29,524 nucleotides of DNA from a virus. The notes beneath the pieces are model-generated. The model worked only from the letters and a program-made list of their open reading frames with translations. It was not told the DNA's origin and ran no database searches. Where the stretch lies: IMG/VR virus record IMGVR_UViG_3300005589_000082, positions 1 to 29,524 of that record. One strand, written 5' to 3'. Numbering within the stretch: the stretch's first letter is position 1; the number at the start of each line of letters is the position of its first letter. Made by a program: the position numbers and the translations under genes. Shown here piece by piece: positions 7,457-14,871 of this stretch.

Positions 7457-7481
7457 ACGAAATCAAGGTTGAGGAAAGAAA

Positions 7482-7982
7482 TTGAAAATTCATGATATCT
7501 TAAGAGCCGGAGACGTTAAGCGGTGGCATATTGTTCGAACCATAAAAGAACAGTCACTGGCTGAACATTCGTTTAATGTGTGTATGATTGCACGCGCTAT
7601 AGCCAAGGAGGCTTGTATTGATGACAAAGAAATTACCAAAGCTGCGCTTGCTCATGATCTTGATGAAGTTCTGTTGGGTGATGTTCCAACATCTGTCAAA
7701 GACAAAGCCAGAGAACAAGGTTTTGACATTAACAGCCTATATGAGCGAGTTACCGGACGTGTATTGGCGACCAACGAAGTCCAAATACTTCGAATTGCGG
7801 ATCGCCTTGAAGCATTCTGGTGGATTACATTTAATGCAATGGGAGAGCATGCTGATTTGGTGCGAAGAGACTGCGCCCACCGATACGAACAAGGAATCGC
7901 AGACCCTGAGCTGAACCCAAACATAATGTTAGCATCACGCAAAGTAGAGGAGTTAATTTTTCATGCAAAACATACGCTGTGA
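7482..7982 (+). CDS. datZ: HD-domain dATP triphosphohydrolase, DatZ-like
   Basis: The product is 166 residues with a complete HD-domain metal site: H29 (AEHS), H58-D59 (LAHDLDE) and D107 (IADRLE). Conserved RW (R14, W15) near the start matches the YfbR-like 5'-deoxynucleotidase branch to which DatZ belongs. DatZ strips dATP to deoxyadenosine, so that adenine is kept out of phage DNA. YfbR-type nucleotidase activity on dNMPs is the main alternative; the purZ-mazZ context favours DatZ. The start is TTG 7482, supported by GAGGAAAG about five bases upstream; no better ATG exists in frame near it. The 3' end overlaps the nuclease gene by 20 bases. Confidence 0.88.
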   Translation: MKIHDILRAGDVKRWHIVRTIKEQSLAEHSFNVCMIARAIAKEACIDDKEITKAALAHDLDEVLLGDVPTSVKDKAREQGFDINSLYERVTGRVLATNEVQILRIADRLEAFWWITFNAMGEHADLVRRDCAHRYEQGIADPELNPNIMLASRKVEELIFHAKHTL

Positions 7983-8382
7983 AGACGATCTACGTAAACT
8001 GATCTTAGGCAAACTAAGCAATAGCCGGTGGCACTGGCAGCCTGTTGAGAACATTGAAGTCGGAGCCGGTACACCTGATCTTAATGGTTGTTACGTGTAT
8101 GGCATAGAAGTTTGGCTGGAACTAAAAGTCGAACCAAAGCTGCGAAAGAGCCAATATATCTGGATGAAGAAAGCCGCACGCGTAGGGCGCAATGTCTGGG
8201 TGGCTTGGTGGGATAACGGTAACATCTACCTCATCAAAGGTGAAGATGCCGTTAAATACCGACTGCATGAGACCGGAATCCGAGACCTCTGGGAGGATGC
8301 CACGCATTACGTGTTCTGTGGTATCGATTGGAACAATTTTGCTAAGGAGATCCTTTATGGACAAAGCAGTGCGCAAGAATGA
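7963..8382 (+). CDS. VRR-NUC-type (PD-(D/E)XK) nuclease
   Basis: The product is 139 residues. The core shows the PD-(D/E)XK arrangement as used in VRR-NUC domains: GTPD (D39), WLELK (E53, K55) and a downstream Gln in LRKSQYIWM (Q64), then VWVAWW and IYLIKG strands. All catalytic positions are present. VRR-NUC nucleases are structure-specific or DNA-degrading enzymes; many phages encode a stand-alone copy near replication genes. Here it lies directly after datZ, with overlapping frames, so it is made with the Z-nucleotide enzymes. Roles could include branch resolution before packaging or degradation of host DNA, which would feed dGMP to PurZ. The second idea is inference. The start has AGAGGAG upstream at about ten bases. 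Confidence 0.8.
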   Translation: MQNIRCEDDLRKLILGKLSNSRWHWQPVENIEVGAGTPDLNGCYVYGIEVWLELKVEPKLRKSQYIWMKKAARVGRNVWVAWWDNGNIYLIKGEDAVKYRLHETGIRDLWEDATHYVFCGIDWNNFAKEILYGQSSAQE

Positions 8383-8668
8383 AGGTAAGCCCAAATTAAC
8401 ACTAGTGCTCAGCGCACCTGATGCAATAATCGCCATCACTAAGGTTATGCAATTCGGGTTGGAAAAGTATGCCCGCGATAACTGGAAAAAGGGGTTTGAG
8501 AAGAATGAGGGAATTGACTCTGTTCTGCGCCATTTACTGGCTCACCAGAATGGTGTACTTATTGACGAAGAGTCAGGACTCCCCCATCTTCATTTGGCTT
8601 TAACGGGGCTTATGATGTATGTGGACAACGAAGCCCGTGGAACTAACTACCTTTCCGATAGCCTTTAA
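8357..8668 (+). CDS. dATP/dGTP diphosphohydrolase-like protein (DUF5664 type)
   Basis: The product is 103 residues from ATG 8357, chosen because AAGGAG lies seven bases upstream; a longer open frame to 8192 lies inside the nuclease gene and lacks a site. The protein starts with EGKPKLTLVL, then MQFGLEKYARDNWKKG (residues about 31-46), then LRHLLAH and a Glu-rich loop ending SGLPHLHLALTGLMMY (73-88). This is the pattern of the phage family annotated as dATP/dGTP diphosphohydrolase N-terminal domain, related to MazG-type all-alpha pyrophosphohydrolases. It is the second such candidate in the cassette after mazZ. It ends the plus-strand operon, and its last 26 bases overlap the holin gene on the opposite strand. 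Confidence 0.75.
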   Translation: MDKAVRKNEGKPKLTLVLSAPDAIIAITKVMQFGLEKYARDNWKKGFEKNEGIDSVLRHLLAHQNGVLIDEESGLPHLHLALTGLMMYVDNEARGTNYLSDSL

Positions 8669-8945
8669 TTTTACCAAGCCCGAAAACTGCAGAAACAATT
8701 GCAATTAGTAGGGCGACGTACCATTCAGGCATCGCCTCAAGGTTGGCAATCCATGCATTAGATCGTTCCGGTGAGAACCATGCAATAACTAGCGGGGCGA
8801 AGAACACAATGACAATAAATTCATCAGTCCACGTCCGCCCCATGCTGGCAATTCGTTTTTCGGCTTCCGCTTTAGCAGCCTTGCCTCGTTCACCAAATAG
8901 ACTCAATGCCTGAGTTATAAGCGTCAATCCTGCTTGTACAACCAT
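8643..8945 (-). CDS. Holin-like membrane protein
   Basis: The product is 100 residues: an amphipathic, Ala/Lys/Glu-rich N-terminus (about 1-38), a first membrane segment FIVIVFFAPLVIAWF (43-57), a short loop with two Trp, a second segment WYVALLIAIVSAVFGLG (75-91) and a basic tail KIKGYRKGS. Size, two membrane segments and charged tail fit a holin that permeabilises the inner membrane; a loop motif MPEWY resembles other phage holins. It is the last gene of the lysis group, downstream of the endolysin, with AGGAG eight bases before ATG. Its stop lies within the end of the plus-strand nucleotide operon. Sequence alone cannot exclude another small membrane protein. Confidence 0.75.
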   Translation of the reverse strand: MVVQAGLTLITQALSLFGERGKAAKAEAEKRIASMGRTWTDEFIVIVFFAPLVIAWFSPERSNAWIANLEAMPEWYVALLIAIVSAVFGLGKIKGYRKGS

Positions 8946-8954
8946 AATACTCTC

Positions 8955-9281
8955 CTAGAAAGGGTAATCCTGATAGCGACGTGAATAGTGGTTTCCGTCG
9001 CCGAAGTTACCGCCCCAAACATTGTCCGGATGGAGCGATTCCCAATACTCACCTAATGGGCGATGATCTTCAGTTTGGGTCTTATACTCGCCGTCGATGA
9101 AAAGATTGAAGTCAACAGCAAGACGTCGACCATGATTACTGTCAGGATGTCCACGGCGTGAACGGGTTTCAGAATCTCGATATGCATCGCCGAATGTCAG
9201 TTCCATTTCCAGTTCATTAGCATGGATGATAAGTAAGGCGATATCTTTTGTGAATTCCCGTTGTGCTGCACTTAATGACAT
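8955..9281 (-). CDS. Endolysin, M15-type peptidase
   Basis: The product is 108 residues. Zinc-ligand pattern of the VanY/M15 peptidase group is visible: SNHGRRLAVDF gives H50 and D57 (SxHxxxxAxD), and GNHYSRR gives H98. LTFGDAYRD near residues 28-36 fits the start of the fold. It should cut peptide cross-links or stems in peptidoglycan after the holin opens the membrane. No signal peptide or membrane anchor is seen, so release depends on the holin. The ATG overlaps the stop of the upstream membrane coiled-coil gene (TAATG) and nine bases separate it from the holin gene, so the three form one lysis unit. Confidence 0.87.
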   Translation of the reverse strand: MSLSAAQREFTKDIALLIIHANELEMELTFGDAYRDSETRSRRGHPDSNHGRRLAVDFNLFIDGEYKTQTEDHRPLGEYWESLHPDNVWGGNFGDGNHYSRRYQDYPF

Positions 9282-9622
9282 TATTGTTGTCCCCTTGTTG
9301 CACGTTCCATTAGGAGGCGGCTAAGCCTGTGTTTTTCATTGATCCAAAAATTTAACTCAGCTTCTTTGACTTGAGTCCAATTTGTGCTTGATGCTTTTTC
9401 CCTTTCGAAATCATCTATGTAGCCTTTGGCTATCATATATTGTACGGCAGTATCGATTCCCTGAATTTCTTTCGATATTGCTTCTAGTTCATTTTTGTGA
9501 GCGAGATCTCCAGCCCAAAGGTAAAATTGGCTGCTTGACCACAATATGAATGCTGTCGTTAAAGCTGTGGCGACTGCCCAAGCTGATTTAGTTACCCTGT
9601 TTTCCCCGTCAGGATGATTCAT
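9281..9622 (-). CDS. Membrane coiled-coil protein, possible inner-membrane spanin
   Basis: The product is 113 residues from ATG 9622. This start is preferred to upstream in-frame ATGs at 9649 and 9667, because AAGGAG lies about 11 bases before it and the upstream codons fall in the terminator. One N-terminal membrane segment (about 13-36, AVATALTTAFILW) is followed by a helical, charged region (40-113, for example KNELEAISKEIQGID). Topology (N-in, one segment, coiled coil outside) and position in the lysis cassette fit an Rz-type spanin subunit, but the soluble part is short and I see no embedded Rz1 lipoprotein frame. Role is therefore tentative. It is the first gene after the structural-operon terminator. 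Confidence 0.6.
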   Translation of the reverse strand: MNHPDGENRVTKSAWAVATALTTAFILWSSSQFYLWAGDLAHKNELEAISKEIQGIDTAVQYMIAKGYIDDFEREKASSTNWTQVKEAELNFWINEKHRLSRLLMERATRGQQ

Positions 9623-9648
9623 GCGTAAGTGTACTCCTTGATAATACA

Positions 9649-9674
9649 TAATAAAAAGAGGGGGCAAGCCCCCT
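9649..9674 (-). terminator. Terminator ending the structural operon
   Basis: On the minus strand AGGGGG (9674-9669) and CCCCCT (9664-9659) form a stem around CTTG, followed by CTTTTTATT. It lies 20 bases after the stop of the 1725-residue gene and just before the lysis genes, which therefore need read-through or their own promoter. A weak candidate exists: TTGCCC beginning in the loop, 15 bases, then TATTAT; the spacer is short. Confidence 0.85.
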
Positions 9675-9693
9675 AAATAGCCCTACTGGAACT

Positions 9694-12600
9694 TTAAAGA
9701 TTAGCCGGCGGCAAGGACTTCTCATCTTTGTTCTCCTGTTCCAACTCATCTGCGAAACTAGCGCCGGTTGACGGAGGTATTACCGGCTTACTGAACTGAA
9801 TGATATTGCCCTTAGACTTATTGTACTCGTCTATTGCCTTAATTTGCTCCGATGTTCCTTTGTACAGGGCTCTTACGATCTCCTTAATTTCATTTTTATT
9901 GTATTCGTTTTTAATCTTAACGGTCACAGTACCGCCATTGGCACCAAATGTGCCGCCGTTGTTCTGCACGCCGCGCAGCCACTTGAGGAATTTCTTCTGT
10001 CCCCGAACCCGACCATTGGTCAGAATCTCAGCCATATCAGCCGATGCTGCACTATTTGGTCCAACGGCAATCATACCGGCTTGTGCAGCCAATATCATTG
10101 CTTCATCCCGTGCTTCAGGTGATGAATCGATGGAAACAAGTTCATTGAACCTTTTATCGTACGCCTTCTGGTAACGACGCTCGTACTTACCGCCTTCCTC
10201 GGTATACTTGTCCATCAGAAGTTTGCGCTCAGCACCAACAAATTCCTGATATTTGCTGTGGACGAAACCGAATTCATCCATGGCACGAAGGTTAAGGCTG
10301 ATTGGACCACCTGAAGGCGATTCCGGAGCCCAATCAATGCTTATCGTTTGTCCAGGTTCAGTTATGTCAGCCTGTGCCATCCACAATGCCACTGCACTAC
10401 GATCGGTATTGGTCGAGAAAGCTCTAATTGGAACCAATCCGCGCCAAACCATACCGCCTACGCCACGACCAGCGTAAGTATTTACTTCACCGTCCCAAAG
10501 GATTCGAGGCGGGAGTTTGTTCGATAATCCAGGCATTGCATTCATCCACTGTGCACGGGTCTTATCGAACAGCTGCTGGAACGGATTATCACCTTTGTTG
10601 GGGGACATAGACCGCACAACATTATCAGAGGCTGAACGCAAATCGCGATAGCCGTTGATTACCAGCATGCTATTGAGTACGCCAGATAAGAGATTCACAG
10701 CTTTCGCGTCCGATTGGCTCTGGATTGCTGAAATATGAGTCATATATGTGTTCATGAACGACCGATCCATAATCATATCGGCAGTATGGAACACAGAAGC
10801 CATAAGCAACGCGCTGCGATCGTCGTTGTCTTTCATGGTCTCCAACGTCTCAAACGTCGTAGCATGCATATTGATGATTAATGCAGCGGGGTCAAGGCGA
10901 TCCAATTGAAACGACCAGTTCATGAATTCCTCGCCGTCCTCAGCATTTCGTTCACGGAATTGAGGGCTACCGCCAAGGTAGAAGCTATTGTTGTAAATGC
11001 CCATAGCTTCACGTGAACGGTTAACACGATAGTTGGTAGAACCTTCACCAGTAATGTAGCCAGCTTCGTAAAGTTCCAATGCAGCATACATCAGACCAGC
11101 CGCAATAGGCAGTCGACTTACAAATTCAGCACGGGCGATAGGGTCATTGTGGATCTGCCGCAATCTGCCACCAGCCATGTTCATTGGTCCAAATGCTGAA
11201 TGCTGAAGGGCATAACCCAACAGATTAGCGGGGGTGTTAACGAACGGAACCAATAACTGACCAACAGGGTGACTGTGTTGCGCGGCGCTCATGCTTTTAG
11301 CGTACATGTTGACCAGACCACCATATGCCACTTTAGTATCAGCGGTGAAGGTAGCCTTAGCAGCGTGTTCATTTGCGGCACGCACCATATCAGGCGTCGG
11401 ATTGGCAAGCCAATAATTCATACGCTCCTGATAAGTCATATCGGGGCGCAAAGTACCGGTTTCATTCTGATCCATCGCTTTCGCATGGCGTTTAGCGTCG
11501 CGGTACAAGGAACGACGGAAATGGAAAGCCTTGAATGTGGTATCCATCATTTCAAGTGCGCGAACCGGAAGCCAATCGGGGTCTTCACCATTGTAGCGCA
11601 TCCGGATTCTGTCCTCCGGCATACCAAAGTTCCGATATTCCGCACCAATCTTACCGCTAACGTCAATCACATTAGCGCCGTCCAATCCCTCTTTGCGCCA
11701 CATCTTAGGGATGATGCGCAAGATGTCATGGAATGCAGCAGTATTGGATTGAACCCATTCATTAGGACTTAGCAGCCAAATGCGATCCATTTCATCCATC
11801 AGTTGTGGATTCATGACGCCATTAGTCAGCGCATCTTCAGCGCTGGTGGGGGCAATTAATTTGGGGAACTTCTTGGCGAACATGTACTCCATTTGGTTGA
11901 AACCAACCGCCATGGGGTACTTAACGCCTTCAATCATAGCAGCTGCGCCGGAGCCAATCATGTTGGCGGCGTGTGTACGGATTGAAGAGAGCATCCAATT
12001 GTAACGAGCCCGAACAATGGTGTCCCACAATCCGGCACGGCGCATACGGGCATAGTAAGCCAGTTCTGCCGGATTCTTACCGCTAGCCACAGCCTCAATA
12101 TTGCCAGTGAGCGATTTAATGCCGCCATTATACCGAATAAGTTTGCGGGTCATTTGGGCAGTTGCAGTTGGACCCATTCTGTAAGCATTATTTAGACCTA
12201 GCCCCCATTGGAACATGTTTTGCAGCGGGGTGCGTGCACCTTTCAACATCGCCTCGGTAGCGTCAAGTCGCATTTTCTCAAGGGAAAATTCAGCGATGAG
12301 AAGTGGGGTATTGCGCCATTCCCTTGTGGCTTCGATTTGACGAGCCAATGAAGACAAACGGGACAGTTGTTCCTGCCAGATAGCACCTAATGTCTCCCAT
12401 TCTTCACGTTGCCACTTCTGGCTTATCTGCAGTCCGCTCTTATGCATGAACTTGCGACGAGCCATGTGATCCTCTGGTCCAATATCAGGTTGGAATTGGC
12501 GAGTGCGGAAACGTTCCCACAATGATCGCAAGTTAGCTGACATTGGGTGGTTGAAGAAGTCAATGATCGGTACGCCTGTTTTTTCAGACTGAATCAAGTC

Positions 12601-14871
12601 TTCTTCAGTGATGCGCTCAAATTTGCGGGTCTGAGCCGGTGAAGGATCAGCATGGGGGTCTACATCGTTATGGCGAGTAGTCTTGGCTACTGCTTCACGT
12701 GTTGTAGGTTCAGGAGTGTCTTGTTTAGGTTTAGTACCTTCCTGCTCAGTTTTGGTGGTCTTGCCAGTGGTCTTAGCACTCTTGCCTTTTCCGGTTTTAG
12801 TGATGCCACGCTCTCTGAGGAGTTTCTCATATTCCCTCTCAATAAGATCAATTACACGATCGGGGTTGTCCGCATACATATCGTCAATGCGGTCTGCGTA
12901 CTTAGCCTCAACAAGCTCCCGCGCTTCATCCATAAGGGCTGAAGATTCATCAGCATCAAGAACCCGATTAGTTTTCGTTTCAACAACAGTAGGCGGATTG
13001 GGCTCATCTACAGTGTTGATAACATCAGCCGGTGATGGCTCAGGTTCAGCCTCATCGAACGGGGTCTTTTGTGTCCCCGCTGTTGGTTCATCGATGGCAT
13101 CATCCGCAAGGCGGAGTGCTTTAGCGCGAACGTTGTGTTCAACGCCATCAGCATCTACGACCTTAATCCAACCTCCACCTTTGGACTTGACTGTGAAAGT
13201 GCCATCAGTACCCTCCACAACAACACGCGCACCAACGGCAGTAGGTTCAGTTGGGGGCTTAACATCCTCCCATTTGGACAGTTTAGCCTTCCGTACGTTT
13301 CGACGATTGCCCTCACCGTCAACTAACCTGACCCAGCCGTGGTCATAGCCTTCAACGGTGTGTTTCTTGCCGTTATAATCAACCACATTACCTTTGGTCT
13401 CGATGGGGGAGTTAGCATCAAGCGTTGATTTACGGGCTATCTCATCTGTATTGGATGCCCTTACAGCCTTAAATTCCTTAACGAGTTTAGGTACTTGCCG
13501 TGCGTAGAAGGGAGAACCAATCAAAACACTGCCAGCAGCGAAACCCGCAGTCATTCCCATAGCACTAAGGGTAACATCCACAGAGCTGAACTCTTCACCT
13601 AAGCCCATTTCACGCAATTTCTCATCAGTATATGCCTGAGCAGTGGAAATGCCCGCACCTTCGATGGCACCAGCTACAGCCATTGGTGCTGCGCTGCTGC
13701 GAATATAATACTGCAACATACTTTTAGCACCGTCACGCATCAAACGCTGTAGCGTGCCCCTGCCTGCTACAGCAGCAAGTAATGCAGCAGGATCCCATAT
13801 TGTATTTTTAACTGCCCACGCAAAATCATCCCAATTGGTGATTGTTTTGCCGCGTATCTCCATAGCTTTAAGCGCAGCACGGGCATATTCAGGGGTCTTT
13901 TCATCGAGACCCATAGCAAAACCGGCGGCAAGAAGTGTGTTCCATGAAATACCGCTAAGTTCCTTACGCAAAAGGGTACTCAACTCTTCATCTGTTCCTT
14001 CGAAATGAGGGAACATGGTACGGGCAGACTGCATCCACTCTTCATGATCGGTTAAGTCTTCAACTTTGACCATATCGGTGTGTGAAGGCAACGCTTCATG
14101 TGAAACGCCTCCACCATATGAAGTCGTAACCATGCCCGACTTCTGATCTACGCCGCTGTAAAGAGAAAAAATTTCATCGAGCCAATTAGACTCTTTGGGC
14201 TTGTCGTCGTCGAACTTTGTGGCGGGAGTCTCAGGTATTTCGGGAAGGGGAGGCATTACTTCGCTATCAACATTATTGTTTTTAATGAATTCCTCTTCTT
14301 CAGCTTCTTGAGCGGCAGCAGCTTCCACTTTGGCGGCTATTTCATCATTCCAAAGTTCAACTGTTTCCTCTTCGCGCCCCTCAACCTTAGCATTTTTAAG
14401 TGCGTTATCGATATCTTCATCGGATGCACCTTGAGAACGGAGGGACTCACTTACATATTCCACTTCATCCTCAGTAATAGCCTCACCCGTTGCGAGACGG
14501 TACAGAGCGCCAGTTGAGGGGGTGGTTTGGGCGGGGTCTCCCGTGTCCTCCTCCGTCCCGACGTCGGGACTATCGGCAGTAGCGGGGGCATCCTCTGTGT
14601 CGACAGCGACGGCGGCGGCAGGAGACGTGTCCTCGCCGACAGACGCATCCGCCACGCCCCCCGTGGTCTGTTCTTCGGGCGGCGGGGTCAGTAGCTCAGG
14701 GTCAGACACCATTTCAATGATGCCAACATCTTCCGCAACATTATTGCCTGGACCTACGCCACCAGCGTCGTAAAATTCATTTATCGCTTCAGGCTGAGTA
14801 GCCGCATTCTTAGCTTTCTCATCCGCAGCGCGACTATCTTCATTTTTTAAAGCTTCGTCCCAAAGTCCCAT
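9694..14871 (-). CDS. Large internal virion / DNA-ejection protein
   Basis: The product is 1725 residues, by far the largest. The N-terminal 220 residues are acidic and low-complexity (Ala, Glu, Asp, Thr, Pro). A Gly/Ala-rich hydrophobic stretch (about 438-452, TAGFAAGSVLIGSPF) could be membrane-active. Two related SH3/KOW-like repeats follow, one ending HGWVRLVDGEGNRRNVR (about 509-525), the other with GGGWIKVVDADGVEHNVR (about 562-579). A Lys/Thr-rich linker (about 690-740) leads to a long helical C-terminal part containing LLVPFVNTPANLLGYAL (about 1203-1219), a phrase common in giant phage virion proteins. I see no transglycosylase motif. By order (tail tubular A, then a small Gly-rich, a mid-size, and a giant protein) it matches T7 gp16, which forms the ejection conduit. 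ATG has GGAG at eight bases and overlaps the previous stop. Confidence 0.8.
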   Translation of the reverse strand: MGLWDEALKNEDSRAADEKAKNAATQPEAINEFYDAGGVGPGNNVAEDVGIIEMVSDPELLTPPPEEQTTGGVADASVGEDTSPAAAVAVDTEDAPATADSPDVGTEEDTGDPAQTTPSTGALYRLATGEAITEDEVEYVSESLRSQGASDEDIDNALKNAKVEGREEETVELWNDEIAAKVEAAAAQEAEEEEFIKNNNVDSEVMPPLPEIPETPATKFDDDKPKESNWLDEIFSLYSGVDQKSGMVTTSYGGGVSHEALPSHTDMVKVEDLTDHEEWMQSARTMFPHFEGTDEELSTLLRKELSGISWNTLLAAGFAMGLDEKTPEYARAALKAMEIRGKTITNWDDFAWAVKNTIWDPAALLAAVAGRGTLQRLMRDGAKSMLQYYIRSSAAPMAVAGAIEGAGISTAQAYTDEKLREMGLGEEFSSVDVTLSAMGMTAGFAAGSVLIGSPFYARQVPKLVKEFKAVRASNTDEIARKSTLDANSPIETKGNVVDYNGKKHTVEGYDHGWVRLVDGEGNRRNVRKAKLSKWEDVKPPTEPTAVGARVVVEGTDGTFTVKSKGGGWIKVVDADGVEHNVRAKALRLADDAIDEPTAGTQKTPFDEAEPEPSPADVINTVDEPNPPTVVETKTNRVLDADESSALMDEARELVEAKYADRIDDMYADNPDRVIDLIEREYEKLLRERGITKTGKGKSAKTTGKTTKTEQEGTKPKQDTPEPTTREAVAKTTRHNDVDPHADPSPAQTRKFERITEEDLIQSEKTGVPIIDFFNHPMSANLRSLWERFRTRQFQPDIGPEDHMARRKFMHKSGLQISQKWQREEWETLGAIWQEQLSRLSSLARQIEATREWRNTPLLIAEFSLEKMRLDATEAMLKGARTPLQNMFQWGLGLNNAYRMGPTATAQMTRKLIRYNGGIKSLTGNIEAVASGKNPAELAYYARMRRAGLWDTIVRARYNWMLSSIRTHAANMIGSGAAAMIEGVKYPMAVGFNQMEYMFAKKFPKLIAPTSAEDALTNGVMNPQLMDEMDRIWLLSPNEWVQSNTAAFHDILRIIPKMWRKEGLDGANVIDVSGKIGAEYRNFGMPEDRIRMRYNGEDPDWLPVRALEMMDTTFKAFHFRRSLYRDAKRHAKAMDQNETGTLRPDMTYQERMNYWLANPTPDMVRAANEHAAKATFTADTKVAYGGLVNMYAKSMSAAQHSHPVGQLLVPFVNTPANLLGYALQHSAFGPMNMAGGRLRQIHNDPIARAEFVSRLPIAAGLMYAALELYEAGYITGEGSTNYRVNRSREAMGIYNNSFYLGGSPQFRERNAEDGEEFMNWSFQLDRLDPAALIINMHATTFETLETMKDNDDRSALLMASVFHTADMIMDRSFMNTYMTHISAIQSQSDAKAVNLLSGVLNSMLVINGYRDLRSASDNVVRSMSPNKGDNPFQQLFDKTRAQWMNAMPGLSNKLPPRILWDGEVNTYAGRGVGGMVWRGLVPIRAFSTNTDRSAVALWMAQADITEPGQTISIDWAPESPSGGPISLNLRAMDEFGFVHSKYQEFVGAERKLLMDKYTEEGGKYERRYQKAYDKRFNELVSIDSSPEARDEAMILAAQAGMIAVGPNSAASADMAEILTNGRVRGQKKFLKWLRGVQNNGGTFGANGGTVTVKIKNEYNKNEIKEIVRALYKGTSEQIKAIDEYNKSKGNIIQFSKPVIPPSTGASFADELEQENKDEKSLPPANL

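Noticed and set aside
8192-8356. N-terminal extension of the diphosphohydrolase-like gene
   Set aside because: It runs within the nuclease gene in another frame; ATG 8357 has AAGGAG and begins the family sequence.
10200-10207. GGTATACT on the plus strand inside the giant gene
   Set aside because: Lacks TG of the extended -10 (CGG instead) and would give antisense RNA only.
11269-11772. 167-codon plus-strand frame opposite the giant virion protein
   Set aside because: Antisense to a continuous coding gene; no site or promoter and no recognisable protein features.
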